DNA of 64,000 nucleotides from Musa acuminata AAA Group (taxonomy: Eukaryota; Streptophyta; Magnoliopsida; Zingiberales; Musaceae). The DNA lies in contig NC_088340.1 in the NCBI RefSeq assembly GCF_036884655.1, positions 2,805,001 through 2,869,000 of the forward strand, in the 5' to 3' direction. The notes beneath the pieces were generated by a model. The model made no database searches. It was not told where the DNA came from and saw only the letters and a list, made by a program, of their open reading frames with translations. Shown piece after piece: positions 45,640 through 58,440 of the stretch; position 1 is the first letter of the stretch, and every line of letters begins with the position of its first letter. Both the position numbers and the translations under genes were made by a program.

Positions 45640-46240
45640 TTTGAAAATCTTCGTACGATAAAAATTGATTTCGATAAAAACCGTTTGTTTGACTCATATA
45701 AGTTTGTAAGTGGATAGAGAAGAGAGGATTGGATAGTTTGATATGAAGTAAAGTAGAATACAATAAAGAGAATAAGCAGTAAAAAAAGAATACATTAGAA
45801 TTTATAGTGGTTCGGTCGTAGTGACCTACATCAACTTTTGATTCCTCGTCCACTGAGGTCGTCGACGTTCACTAACGGTCTTTCTTCAATAGACGAAGAC
45901 TAACCACCTCTTTATAATACTTTTTTCTTTTCATGAGTTTAGGAGATAACTCTTACAAGTCACTCTTTTACAAGTATTCCCTCGTACACTTCCCTTAGGA
46001 TTAACTCTAAGCACTAGGAGGAGGAAACTCAAAGTTTTGACGGAGTTTTCTCAGTTTTTTTCTCAAAAATTCTTGCCGCCCAAGTGGGGTATTTATAGGC
46101 CCCAAATGATTTCAAAAATGAAATCAAAAATTTAAACTTTCGGATCTTCCGGGTACCATACCAGAAAAAAGGTCTTATGACTTGTACTGGTTGGCCATAC
46201 AGTAGAGAAAAATACGTTGCTTTAGATGATCCATTTCAAG
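45640..46240 (-). mobile_element. LTR-like fragment on the minus strand
   Basis: On the minus strand it carries GGGGCCTATAAATACCCCA (TATA at about 46090) and leads into a region whose plus-strand text (GTGGTTCGGTCG, CCACTGAGGTCGTCGACGTTCACTA, CTCTTTTACAAGTATTCCCTCG) corresponds block by block to 59990-60170. Two diverged copies of the same LTR family are the best explanation. Borders are approximate. Confidence 0.55.
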
Positions 46241-47703
46241 AAAAACTAATGACTATTTAGTGTTACAAGGAGTCTGAATAAAGAAAATATAAAATGCCTA
46301 AATCATCATTCTTCCCGAGTGCTGATCTTTCTATTCAGGAAGTGTAGTGAGGAGTGCAGTGAGATGCTGAGTCTTTTAAATTTGTTTGGGGTGTCTCTAC
46401 TTGATAGTGTAATTGCTCGTATTGCGTATGATGACACTGAGGCATATAATATATCATAGTAACTCAAATGCTCAATGATCTCTTCTGACACATATATTCA
46501 GTGGATGGCCATGTAAATTAAGGCATGAGAGATGCTTGTTGTTTGTTAAAGAATGATAATTCCTTCAGCATTCAATTCCATGGCAATCTGAGCCACAGAG
46601 GCAAATTTAACCTGCAAGGCAAGCATGCACTATATGCAGATACTGCAAATGGGAACATGAAGCACAAAATAGAAGGGGGAAAAAAGAATAAGGAAAAGCT
46701 AGTTGGTTCCTTCCCTTAGAAGATAAAGTTAGCTGGTCACATGAAGTGCTTTAGCAACTTAGATAAAGAGTAAAACCATGTCATGCAGAGCTAAGTAATC
46801 TGGAACTGGAGTAACTTAGAAGTTCATCCATGGAGAGGAATCTTCACGCGTGACATGTAGCTTTATCTCTCTCTCCCACCAAGTCCTGGGCGGTCCAATG
46901 AGTCATGCCTTCCCATCCATTAACTTTATTTCCATTGCTCATCAGCCGGTCTTTAGTCTATTTACTACTTGTGCAGCAAAGTCCAGGATAACAGATTCTC
47001 TTCACGCCAATGTGGCGGCAATTGTGAGAGGATGAAGTTTGCAGTTTCCTTGTCGATTTAGTTGTAATGATGACGAGGAAAATTTGGCGAGTGATGAACG
47101 ATGGAAGGCTCCCCAAAGTGTACTTTTTTCTGCTCCAGTTCTATGTGATTGATGCTGCTGCCACAGCAAAGTGGTAGGCCATGGTCCGGACATCAAGTGT
47201 CTCAATCCACATGCGGATCTAGAAGATTAACTTTCGTGGTCAGCTTGTCTTAAGTTATACGGAATGTACACCCAGCTTACTGTTGCACACATCATGCCAA
47301 AACACTGGTCTTGCCTAACTTGAGCAAACTGTCTGTGAAGTGGAGTTTGATCTTAGGTTGCCAATTCACTGTTATCAGCAAAACGATTAACCTTTGTTCT
47401 CTTCATCTGTTATGGATTGCCCAATATGAAATACCAGTATGGAACATGCAAACTTATCGTCCCTAACAATGGTGAAGATATTCTATTCAAGGCTTGAGCA
47501 TGGAGGGAAGCACCAACCCAACACAAAAAGCTGTGGGTTTTGTCAGATTATTATCACTAAACGTGATCAGGTCGTGGCATTACATCTTTGTCCCTTTCAC
47601 TCGAAGGAAGAATCCTCGATTAAGATAACATATATCCCATGTCCGGTTGAGATTTCATTTGGTCAATTGCTCGCATAAGTGACACTCCACTCACAATCCT
47701 GAA
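46241..47703. other. Upstream region of the beta-xylosidase cluster
   Basis: No gene is supported: short ORFs here lack family signatures. It should include the promoter of the first xylosidase gene. Confidence 0.4.
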
Positions 47704-47713
47704 TCTATTTATA
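47704..47713 (+). promoter_or_regulatory. TATA-like box of the first xylosidase gene
   Basis: CTATTTATAT lies 54-63 bases before the ATG at 47767, which would give a short leader of about 30 nt. It is the only TATA-like word close upstream in an otherwise GC-balanced stretch. Confidence 0.4.
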
Positions 47714-47766
47714 TCGTCGTCGTCTTCGCCTCTCCTCCAAAGCAGCAGTGACGCTTAGCTGAGAGA

Positions 47767-50700
47767 ATGGGAGCTGATAGAGAACTCCGCGTTCTTAGTA
47801 CACTACTGCTGCTGCTGGTACAACCACTCGTAGTCTTCTCATCAACCCCTCCATTTGCATGTGATCCTACAAACCCATCGACCCCATACTACGCGTTCTG
47901 TAAGACGACACTGCCGATTGATAAGAGAGTGAGTGATCTCGTTTCACGCTTGACCTTGGAGGAGAAGATACCACAGCTGGGTGATGTAGCTCCTGCAATC
48001 CCTCGGCTGGGCGTGCCGAGCTACAAGTGGTGGTCGGAGGCATTGCATGGTCTGTCACTCTGGGGACGAGGTATCCACTTCAACGGCACCATTCGGTCCG
48101 CTACAAGCTTTCCCCAAGTCATACTTACCGCAGCTTCCTTCAACCCCCGGCTATGGTATCGCATCGGACAGGTATCTCATGTAGGTTGACACAGAGGTAT
48201 CAGTTGGTTGTGAATGTAGTGCTTACATCTGCCTCTGATATTTGAAGGCTATTGGGATGGAGGCTCGAGCAATCTACAACATGGGACAGGCGGAAGGATT
48301 AACATTCTGGTCGCCGAACGTCAATATATTCAGAGACCCAAGGTGGGGCAGAGGCCAAGAGACTCCCGGCGAGGATCCCATGACAGCGAGCAAATATGCT
48401 GTCTACTTCGTGAGAGGACTACAGGGTGATTCCTTCAGAGGGAGAAGGTCCGGGCAGCTGAAGGCTTCGGCTTGCTGCAAACATTACACAGCCTATGACA
48501 TGGATAATTGGAAGGGGAACAGTCGCTACACTTTCGATGCTCGGGTAAGTTACTCTAAGAATGGCGCGTTCCTTCTCGGACAACTAGATCGATCATATGT
48601 CAGGAAATCCTCAGTGGCTCATTTGCTGCTCAGGTAACAGCTCAGGACATGGAAGATACTTATCAGCCTCCTTTCAGAAGCTGCATCAAACAAGGTCGGG
48701 CCACTTGTGTCATGTGCTCATACAATCGCGTCAATGGAGTACCCACCTGTGCTGATTACAATCTATTGTCGAAGACAGCCAGAGGGTTGTGGGGCTTTAA
48801 TGGGTAAGTTGATGAAGTCGTAAATCACTGACCAACTATATTGATCCCATCATAACTTTCCTTTCTGCTTAATGAAATATAATGTCAATATGAAACATCT
48901 CTCTTTCTTCTTTCATCTTGTGAGCCGAAAACAATGTTTATCCAATCTGAAATAGAGTTGTTGCAGCAGTAACTACGACTAATGATCATTCTTGGTATAT
49001 TGTTCAGATACATTGCTTCAGACTGTGATGCGGTTGCTCTCATTTATGGTGCTGATGGCTATGCCAAATCAGCTGAAGATGCAGTTGCTGATGTTCTCAA
49101 AGCTGGTATGGACTATGTGAAGGCTCTGTTATGGTTTAAATTGCTTACAGCACAATCTACTAAAACTTGCTATATAGAACTGAAACAAGGCAAGCTGCCT
49201 ACTACTGGCAAAACCTTTCCAAATAGACAATTCACTATTTTCCTATACTTGGTAAGAATTATGATCAGAATGTGTCGAGTGTAATTTAAACAAGGAATCA
49301 AGCTAAAATTCTTGTGTAATATAATGAGCATGAGCTTGGTCCTCAACCACAACATAGTAGTAAGTCATCCTTTGACAAAAAAAGAACCTTACACAACTCA
49401 TATGGCTCAAAAAGTAAAGCTAAGTATTAGGATGAAGCTTTGGACTGGGTCACTATCGAAGGAATCAACATTTGGTGAGCTTCTACATAGATGAAGATGC
49501 ATGTAAGAACTTCAACTTGGGTTTCGTTCAGTAATTTCCAACAATCTCAGTTTGCTAGAATCATACTTTAACTCCTAGTAATTCAGTGCTGTCAACATGA
49601 AGAATGATGTACATGGTAAGCAGAACTAATCATGATCGAAAACTTTGCAGGAATGGATCTAAATTGTGGTGACTATGTGCAGAAGTATGCTGGATCAGCT
49701 GTCAAAGAGGGAAAACTATCTGAAAGTGAGATAAACAGAGCACTGCACAACCTCTTCTCCTTGAGAATGAGACTTGGACTTTTCAATGGAATTCCAAAAC
49801 AACAAGCTTCGGGAAACATCTTTGCGAACCAAATCTGCTCGAAAGAGCACCAAGACTTGGCTCTCGAAGCAGCCCAAGACGGCATCGTTCTCTTAAAGAA
49901 AACAGCCAATTTGCTTCCCCTGGCAAGATCAAGGGTTACATCTCTTGGTGTCATTGGCCCAAACGCTAACGTCGGGTACAAACTTCTTGGTAATTATGGA
50001 GGGCCTCCTTGCAAAGGTATCACTCCACTTGGGGCATTGCAGACCTATGTCGGGAGTACTCGGTACGTCGCAGGGTGCGACAGCGCTGCTTGCACTTCTA
50101 GTTCGATTAATGATGCTGTGCAATTGGCCAAGTCAGTGGACTATGTGATCATGTTCATGGGGCTGGAGCAAGATCAGGAGAGAGAGGACCTCGATAGAGT
50201 GGATTTGGTTCTCCCAGGAATGCAGCAAGCTCTCATATCCAATGTTGCAGGAGCAGCAAAAAGGCCCATCATCCTGGTGCTGCTATCCGGTGGTCCGGTG
50301 GACATTACGTTCGCAAAGCTCGACGGAAGAATCGGAGGTATCTTGTGGGCTGGTTACCCTGGTGAAGCAGGTGGATTAGCGATCGCACGAATCATCTTCG
50401 GAGAGCACAATCCAGGTGAAGTATCCCATTCACTTGCAGAATCTTACAAAGTCGAAGCTTTCTACCACAAACCTGAAGCTAGTGCTTTGCCATGCAACAA
50501 ACTGAAGCATATACGCATCTGGTTTCTGTGCTTCAAGAGTAGGCTGTGGGTACATGAACATCAAGAACAGCTACTTAACGTTGCTCCAGTAATGGAATTC
50601 TTGGTGAACAATGAGATCATATATAGAACTAATGTTCTTCTAATCACAAACTGTTCATACTAGCTCACACATCATGCTACTTACTTGATCATCCTGGTTT

Positions 50701-51293
50701 GCGCAGGGGGAAGATTGCCTGTTACTTGGTATCCGCAAGAGTTCACAAGGGTGCCAATGATTGACATGAGGATGAGGGCCGACCCTGCCTCTGGCTATCC
50801 AGGACGCACCTACAGATTCTACACCGGCAAGCCTGTTTATAGATTTGGCCACGGCCTCAGCTACACCACGTACTCGTATGAGTTCGAAGCTGAAGCTGTA
50901 ACTTCGATCTACCTGAACGACTCACAACCTCTCCAGGCTACGGCAAACTCAGACATTCCCAGTTATAACATAGAAAGCATAGGCTCCGACGCATGCGGAA
51001 AACTAAAACTCTCTGCTGCAGTCAGTGTCAAGAATCATGGTCCTATGGCTGGAAAGCATCCAGTGTTACTCTTCTCTCGCTGGCCATCTCTGCAACATGG
51101 CCGGGCAGTGAAGCAGCTGATAGGTTTCAAGAGCGTACACCTGGAGGCTGGAGAGAGTACCAAAGTGGTGTTTTCTTTGTGGCCCTGTCAGCAGCTCAGC
51201 CGAGCTATGGGCGATGGCACAAGGGTGTTGGACAGAGGATCTCACTTCCTAGTTGTCGGAGAAAAAGAGCATGAAATCAACATCGTCTTCTAA
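47767..51293 (+). CDS. BXL: GH3 beta-D-xylosidase, copy 1 (773 aa, 6 exons)
   Basis: Joined exons: 47767-48171, 48248-48544, 48634-48803, 49008-49105, 49651-50415, 50707-51293. All are GT-AG with matching phases, and 2322 nt encode 773 aa. The enzyme is expected to release xylose (or arabinose) from cell-wall xylan and arabinoxylan oligosaccharides in the apoplast. A hydrophobic signal peptide covers residues 1 to about 25. The GH3 N-domain follows, with [28 protein letters not shown] and CCKHYTAYD. The catalytic nucleophile is Asp296 in IASDCDA. The second domain has [12 protein letters not shown] and the acid/base region QEREDLDR (Glu500 or Glu502). A C-terminal fibronectin-III-like domain holds [14 protein letters not shown]. 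Length and residues are normal for the BXL6/BXL7-type plant clade (about 770 aa). It is followed 633 bp later by a tandem paralogue on the same strand. Confidence 0.94.
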
Positions 51294-51926
51294 TCTCCAC
51301 AGGGCAATTCGAAGTTTAACTTATTTTCATTTGATTGAAACTGCAGAATGAATTGTCATATGTAATGCATCCTTTAAAATGTTTAATGAATCTACTTAAT
51401 GCATAGTTAATTTTGTTTCCTTTCCGTTTGGTGATTTAGAAGGTTTTCTTTCCCAAAACAAGAATCTATCAAACCGATTAACCAAACGAAAAAAAGGTCA
51501 TCTTCCAACTAAAATCATTTGTAATCTTCAAAATCTAATCATTGATAAATTAATAAAAATAAAAATAAAAAATAATTTTTATACATAAAATTAAATTAAA
51601 TTCGAGAAACAAATAAATTTATTATATGTTTCAAACAAAGAAACCAATAACGAAGGAATGAGGATATGTCTTGCCTTTCGAGGTATCAAAAGGATTCGAA
51701 GTATCCAATGCTCGGTAAGCTGTATAGGTTCCGCAAATTAGGAAAACAATAAGGAGGATTCATTGCAGATGAACAATTGGGCGAATTGCTTGCCAAAGTG
51801 ACAGTCAAATCACAATCATGAATCCGCCAGTACATTCTCCTACGATGCATCTATGATTCATATATTCATCGCCGTTGTCCTCGCTCCCCCATCCGTAAAA
51901 GCTGTAACACCATAGCAGCTGAGAGG
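51294..51926. other. Spacer between the two xylosidase genes
   Basis: 633 bp holding the 3' UTR of copy 1 and the promoter of copy 2. The central part, about 51530-51620, is strongly AT-rich. TCATATATTCATC at about 51856 is a weak TATA candidate for copy 2. Confidence 0.45.
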
Positions 51927-54900
51927 ATGGGAACTCGGAGAGAACTCCATGGTGGTCTGACCTTTTCCGTCGCTCTACTGCTGCTGCTCGTACAACCACT
52001 CACAGTCTTTTCATCCCCTCCAATTGCATGCGATCCTACAAACCCGTCCACGCGAAACTACGCATTCTGTCAGACGACACTGCCCGTTGACAAGAGAGTG
52101 AATGATCTTATTTCACGCTTGACCTTGGAGGAGAAGATACAACAACTGGATGATCAGGCCGCTGAAATCCCCCGGCTCGGCGTGCCGAAGTACAATTGGT
52201 GGTCGGAGGCGTTGCACGGTCTGTCGAACTGGGGACATGGCATGCACTTCATCGGCCGCACCATTCCGAATGCTACCAGCTTCCCCCAAGTTATACTTAC
52301 TGCAGCTTCCTTCAACCCCGACCTATGGTATCGTATCGGACAGGTAGTGCATGCTCCAAATTCCTCCGCTGTAATGTTCGTGGTTGTTTTATGCTAAGTT
52401 TGATGGAAACCGAAGGACTTGGAATAGCTTAATCTTAAGCAGTTTGATATGTGAGTGCATCTTCTTCTGAGGTTTGAAGGCTATCGCGGTGGAGGCTCGA
52501 GCAATGTACAACGCGGGACAGGCAGATGGATTAACACTATGGTCGCCAAACGTGAATATATTCAGAGATCCCAGGTGGGGCAGAGGCCAGGAGACTCCCG
52601 GTGAGGATCCCACGACGGCAAGCAAGTATGCCGTCTCCTTTGTGAGAGGACTACAGGGCGATTCCCCCACAGGTGAAAGGTCTGGCCAGCTGATGACTTC
52701 AGCTTGCTGCAAACACTTCACGGCTTATGATTTGGATAATTGGAACGGCAACGTTCGCTTTACTTTTGATGCTCGGGTAAGTTGCAATTATAATTCTTTC
52801 TTAAATAGTAGAAAAAAAAATGAACTATTTTTCAAAGATCAAACCAAATAGGAAAATAAAAAATTAAGATAGAAGAAAAATATATATTATTTTTAAAAAA
52901 AAAATATTTATAAGATTTTAAACTACTCTTTTACTTCGATGAATCTATATAAATCAAAAACTTTTACCTAAAAAATTTATCTAATCAACTTATTTAAAAG
53001 ATAAAAAATTTAAAATTCTTCATAAGAAAGTACTTTTTAATTCAAATTAAGAGATTCTTATCTCTAAAACTCTATCTAACTAATTTACTTAAAAAAATAC
53101 TACTTTAAATCTTAATAGTCACTTCTCACACAACACAACCAAATGATCGATCGAATTTGAGGAGCGAGCATCTCAGTGGCTTGTTTGGTGCTGCTCAGGT
53201 GACGGCTCAGGACATGGAAGATACCTTTCAGCCGCCTTTCAGAAGCTGCGTCGAACAAGGTCGAGCCACTTGTGTCATGTGTTCATACAATCGCGTGAAT
53301 GGAGTACCCACCTGTGCTGATTACAATCTTCTGACCAAGCAAGCCAAAAACTTGTGGGGTCTTGATGGGTAAGATCGTAGGGATTTCGTATTAGTATGAG
53401 CTGGTTATTTATAGTCCCTTCAATTCAGATCACTGACCTATTGTTTTGATCCAATGTTTGTGTTTAGCGAAACATAATGTCAATACGAAACATCTCTCTT
53501 CTTTTCACTTCTTCTTCTTCCTTACTATCATCATTCTTTGACTATTCCTCAGATACATTGCTTCCGACTGTGCTGCAGTTGATTTCATGTATGGTGCTTC
53601 ACACTACGCCAAAACGCTCGAAGAGGCTGTTAGTTATGCTCTCAAAGCTGGTAAGAAGGATGATGCATGGCTTTTATTGTTTACAACATAAGCAAGCAAC
53701 ACACACTTCTAATGGCCAAAGGCTTGATGTAGCAAATCCATGATCCTTTTATTTCTCTTACTAATTCAGCCTTAGATATTTGTAAGGGTCAAAAGCTTAA
53801 TATAGTAAATCTATATAACAATAATAATAATAATAAAATCATAAATCTCAATTATTTAGAATTGAATATATCGAATCTTTTATTATCATTGATATAAGTT
53901 AAGATTAGAATATTTAAATATTTATGTATAGTTTTTATTAACATCTTTTTAGGTGTTCTTGAATCTCTTCTCATATCACTAACAGTAATTATTTCATCTT
54001 TTTTGATCGTGACATCGAGATGTCTCTTGAGAATATGCCTATACTATCTTAAATGGTTTTCTCTCTTTTTATCCTATAATATCTAATTATTCATAAATAA
54101 AAATATTTTTTTTATATCTTTCATAATAACCCCATGTATCTTTTTTAACATTTTCATCTCAACAACATAAATTTTTTTAATATTTTATTTTTAATTACCC
54201 AACCCTCAGATATATAAAGTAGGACTCACGATTATCTTATAAAAATTTTCTTTTAATCTCATAGGCATTTGATGATCACATAAGACTCCTAATTCCTATC
54301 GTCATTTTAACTATCATATTTTTACTCTATTAATAATATATTTATTAATCTCTCTATCTTATTTAATAATTAATCTAAGATGCCTAGGGTTTCTACTTAA
54401 AATAATTTTTTGACCATCTAATTCAACTATATTCTTCTGTCTATTTGTATAATTACTAAAATTATATTTTATATATTTACTTAATTTAAATTATTTTATT
54501 TTTAATATTTATCTTTATAGCATACGTTTATAATTAATTCTAAGTAGACTCTCATCGATTAATATAATATTATTAGTAAATAATATATATCAAGAAGATC
54601 TGTGATCAGTAATTCCATCGATTATTTTTTTTACTAATTCAGTATTGTGAAGATGAACCATGATCTTTCAGCTTACTTGTCTCATGTTGGAAGAAGTACT
54701 AATCATGTCGAAAAAATTTGCAGGAGTGGATATAAATTGCGGTAAGGCTATGAATCAGCATGTAGGAGCTGCTATCAAAAACGGGAATCTCTCTGAAAGT
54801 GACATAGACAGAGCCCTATTCAATGCCTTCTCCTTGAGAATGAAGCTTGGACTTTTCAATGGAGATCCACAAAAGCTCCCTTCAGGGGATATCCCCCCCA

Positions 54901-56192
54901 GCCAAGTCTGCTCGACGGAGCACAAAAACTTGGCTCTCCAAGCAGCCCAAGACGGCATCGTTCTCTTAAAGAACACTGGCAATACCCTTCCTCTAGCGAG
55001 ATCAAACGTTACATCTCTCGGTGTGATTGGCCCAAACGCCAACTTCCCTCCAAGCCTTATGGGTAACTATAATGGCCCTCCTTGCGAGGTTATCACCCCA
55101 CTCGAGGCATTGCAGAGCTCCATCAAAAATACCCGATTCGTAGCAGGGTGTAACATCGTTGCTTGCAACGTTACTAAGATCCCCGAAGCTGTCCAATTGG
55201 CGAGCTCAGTGGACTATGTCATCATGTTCATGGGGTTGGATCAAGATCAGGAGCAAGAGGGCCATGATAGGACGGATTTGCTTCTCCCAGGAATGCAGCA
55301 GACTCTCATATCCAAAGTTGCCGAAGCAGCAAAGAAGCCCATCATCCTGGTGCTGCTATCCGGCGGTCCGCTGGACATTACGTTCGCAAAGAACGACCCG
55401 AGAATAGGAGCTATCTTGTGGGCAGGTTATCCCGGTGAAGCAGGTGGATCAGCGATCTCAAGCATCATCTTTGGAGACCACAATCCAGGTGAAACGTCTC
55501 ATGATTTCTTTGCTATGTAACATGCTAACTCGCAAGACTTCGTATCTTTATACTGGAAAGGGTTACTTCACGCTACTTACTTGATCAACCTGGTCGGCGC
55601 AGGGGGGAAATTGCCTGTTACTTGGTATCCACAAGACTTCACAAAGGTGCCGATGACTGACATGAGGATGAGGGCCGACCCTGCCACGGGCTATCCGGGA
55701 CGCACCTACAGATTCTACAACGGCAAGCCCGTCTACCAATTTGGTTATGGCCTCAGCTACTCCAGTCATTCATATGAATTCGCAGCTGGAACTGCAACTT
55801 CGATCTACCTGAACAACTCGTCGTCTCCCCAGGCTCAACCGAATGATCCAAACACTCTCAGTTATGACGTCGCAAGCTTAGGCTTCAACACATGCGGAGA
55901 ACTTAAAATCTCTGCGACCGTCAGTGTCAAGAACCATGGTCCCATGGCCGGACGGCACCCTGTGCTGCTCTTCTCTCGCTGGCCATCTACAGAACATGGT
56001 AGGCCGGCAAAGCAGCTGGTGGGTTTCCAGAGCGTGCACTTGGAGGCTGGAGAGAGCACCAAAGTGGAGTTTTCTCTGAGCGCTTGCGAGCATCTCAGCC
56101 GAGTCATGGACGATGGCAGAAGGGTGTTGGACAAAGGATCTCACTTCTTAATTGTTGGAGATGAGGAGCATGAAATCAGCATCATCTCCTGA
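51927..56192 (+). CDS. BXL: GH3 beta-D-xylosidase, copy 2 (778 aa, 6 exons)
   Basis: Joined exons: 51927-52343, 52480-52776, 53199-53368, 53553-53650, 54724-55488, 55603-56192. Exons 2-5 have exactly the lengths of copy 1 (297, 170, 98, 765), so this is a tandem duplicate. The 2337 nt encode 778 aa with no stop. It has a signal peptide (residues 1 to about 28), [29 protein letters not shown], the nucleophile Asp300 in IASDCAA, the acid/base region QEQEGHDR, and the C-terminal [14 protein letters not shown]. One oddity is that the residue two after the nucleophile is Ala, where copy 1 has Asp. The nucleophile itself is kept, so activity is likely, but specificity might differ. Introns have diverged: intron 2 is 422 bp against 89 bp in copy 1, and intron 4 holds a LINE remnant. 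Confidence 0.93.
53780..54620 (-). mobile_element. RTE-type LINE 3' remnant in intron 4 of xylosidase copy 2
   Basis: On the minus strand the broken frames contain [25 protein letters not shown] and KIIVSPTL in the order of an RTE reverse transcriptase C-terminus, followed by an AT-rich tail that ends in (TTA)n/TTG at about 53820-53840. Many stops are present. The fragment accounts for most of the 1073-bp intron. Confidence 0.75.
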
Positions 56193-57250
56193 TCTCCGCT
56201 GGCCATTTAGAAGCTTAGCTTGTATTCCTATCACTTGTAGATCGAGGCGGACATTTGATGAAATGCATAATCAATCTTGATTCTTGCTTTCCATCGAGTG
56301 ATTTAGAATGGATCTTATATTATTACAAGCTGTCCTTTTCCAAAATAAGAAATGATATTAAATTCAATAAAGAGGAGTACAATCATCATAAAATCAAAAT
56401 GGGAAGATTTCCATAATCAATATGAATATGTTTGATTATATTCAATAAATTTTCAGAAGAAATACACTTGAAACTCCAATTAATGAGGATGCTTTACATT
56501 ACAACTACAAATAGTATTTTTTTTGAATAAAAAATTATTACATCAAGTAATATCTATACGCTCGCACATGAACTTAAATTTGAATCATATTATTGTATAA
56601 TAATGCATTAATCGATTCAAATATCCTAATAATATATTAATCATAAAAACTTATATAAATTGCATCGTTAGAAGCAAGTTATATATGTTTCTTTTTTTTT
56701 TTTTTTACTTTTCTAAAAAGCAAACTATTGTTAAGCTCTCGTTTAATTGGAGGATCGATAAATAATGTCTACCAAACTTGTCTAGATATATATTTGAGAG
56801 TGGTTAGATTATCTATAGTAACATAAGCCAAAATATATTCAACTAAGATGTGATGGACAAGTTACATTCTAACTTGCATAGAGAAACGAGATAAGTTCTT
56901 TAATATTTGATTTTTTAAAATAAAAATTTTAAGTGATAATGCTTATTTGTGTACAATAATTTGCATCTGAGTAGATAGTTATAGTCATAATAAAATTGTT
57001 AGAGTGAGCAAATGCATCAGAGCTCTTTAGCATTAGTTTTTTAATAAAAAAATAATATAATCATTAAAATTTTTCAAGGGGAGGAGCATGCTGGTTAAAG
57101 ATGTAAGGATGTCAACCAATAATTAGTCTGTTTCAATATGAACTTATCATATTTGTTCAATGACAATACATAGATCTTTGAGAATAGCAACAGTATTATA
57201 TATCGAATATCATATTTTGATAATAAAATCAGTTGAAAAGTTTAATAAAT
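56193..57250. other. Downstream region of xylosidase copy 2
   Basis: 3' UTR of the xylosidase, then AT-rich DNA with a T run at about 56691-56705. No gene seen. Confidence 0.4.
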
Positions 57251-57299
57251 TAATATATTTTTAAGAAAAATGATACATGAAATATTTTGATCATGGTGT

Positions 57300-58440
57300 C
57301 AGATCGAGCTAGAGTGTCAGATATTGTGTTTAAAGATTATCATGCTAAAAATTAGATGTCAAGCTAAATGATTAGTCGACATACCGAAGAATGAACTTCA
57401 TTCTTGAAGTTCAGACATCGTGCTTGAAAGATCGAATATCACACTGAAAGATTAGATATCGAGATGAAATCAATATGTCGGAGGATAGGATGATGTGCGA
57501 AAGGCTTGAATGAAGTGTCAAGGTATACTGAAAGAGTGGATAATGTGCCAAAATCTTCGATGGTGTTTCGGATGAGTGTTTGATGAGTCAAAGTCTTGGT
57601 CGAGGCAACTTTAGGCTAATTTGAGTTATCATGGGTTATTAGAAGGTCAAACATATGACCTAAACTACTTAGGTCAAGTAATGGTATTAGCTATGATAGT
57701 AGTAGTCTCACCAAAGTCAAGTTTTGCGATATCATATTAAAAACTACAACATTAATACCATTGAAGTCTAGTATTGCAGCTCCATGTCAAAAATTATAGT
57801 GGTCGAACCGTGAGTGTCTAGTATTATAGCTTCGCTTCAAATATTTCAATAGTAATATCATTTGAAATCAACGATAATATCGCTCATACCCTAAAATTTT
57901 GGCTTCATTTTAGAAGTCTTTTGAGGGTTATAAATATCTCACTTAGGTTTGGTTGATAGAGCATTCATTCTTGAGATTGTAAAATATTATAACTCTCTTA
58001 TTAAGTATTATTTGAGTATCATCATCTCTCTTGAGTGTAGTTGTAATATAAATTATTAGAGGTGAGAGGTCGCTTGTAAAGGAGTAAGTGTGAAGGTTCT
58101 CTCATAAACTTGAAAAAGAAAAAAAAATTGTAAATGATGGTTGATCTTCACCAATTGAAAGTAAGATCGATAGTCAAAGTCAAAGATCTCGAGAGAAGAG
58201 GAATCGAGACTGGACGTAGGTCAGGAAGATCGAACCACTATAAATCGATTTGCCTTCCTGTTCTTATTTCTAACTTTTATAATTACATACTTATTACTAT
58301 CCACTTTACTCACAATATTCAGTTAATTGTGTTTTCAATACGTGTTTTGCTCGATTGAATTTAAAAATTATTTAAGATTTACAATAGCACTTATTCACTA
58401 TCCCTCCCCCTCCACACTTAGTTTCATTAAGATCCTAATG
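57300..58440 (+). mobile_element. LTR-like fragment, plus strand
   Basis: GGGTTATAAATATCTC (TATA at about 57925) is followed by a leader-like region with GAGACTGGACGTAGGTCAGG and GAACCACTATAAATCG, and by a run CTATCCCTCCCCCTCCAC near 58400. This order is typical of plant LTR ends just before the internal domain. Upstream, 57300-57620 has a reiterated ATATCG/AAAGATYGAATATC pattern. No gag/pol follows and the borders are approximate. Confidence 0.45.
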
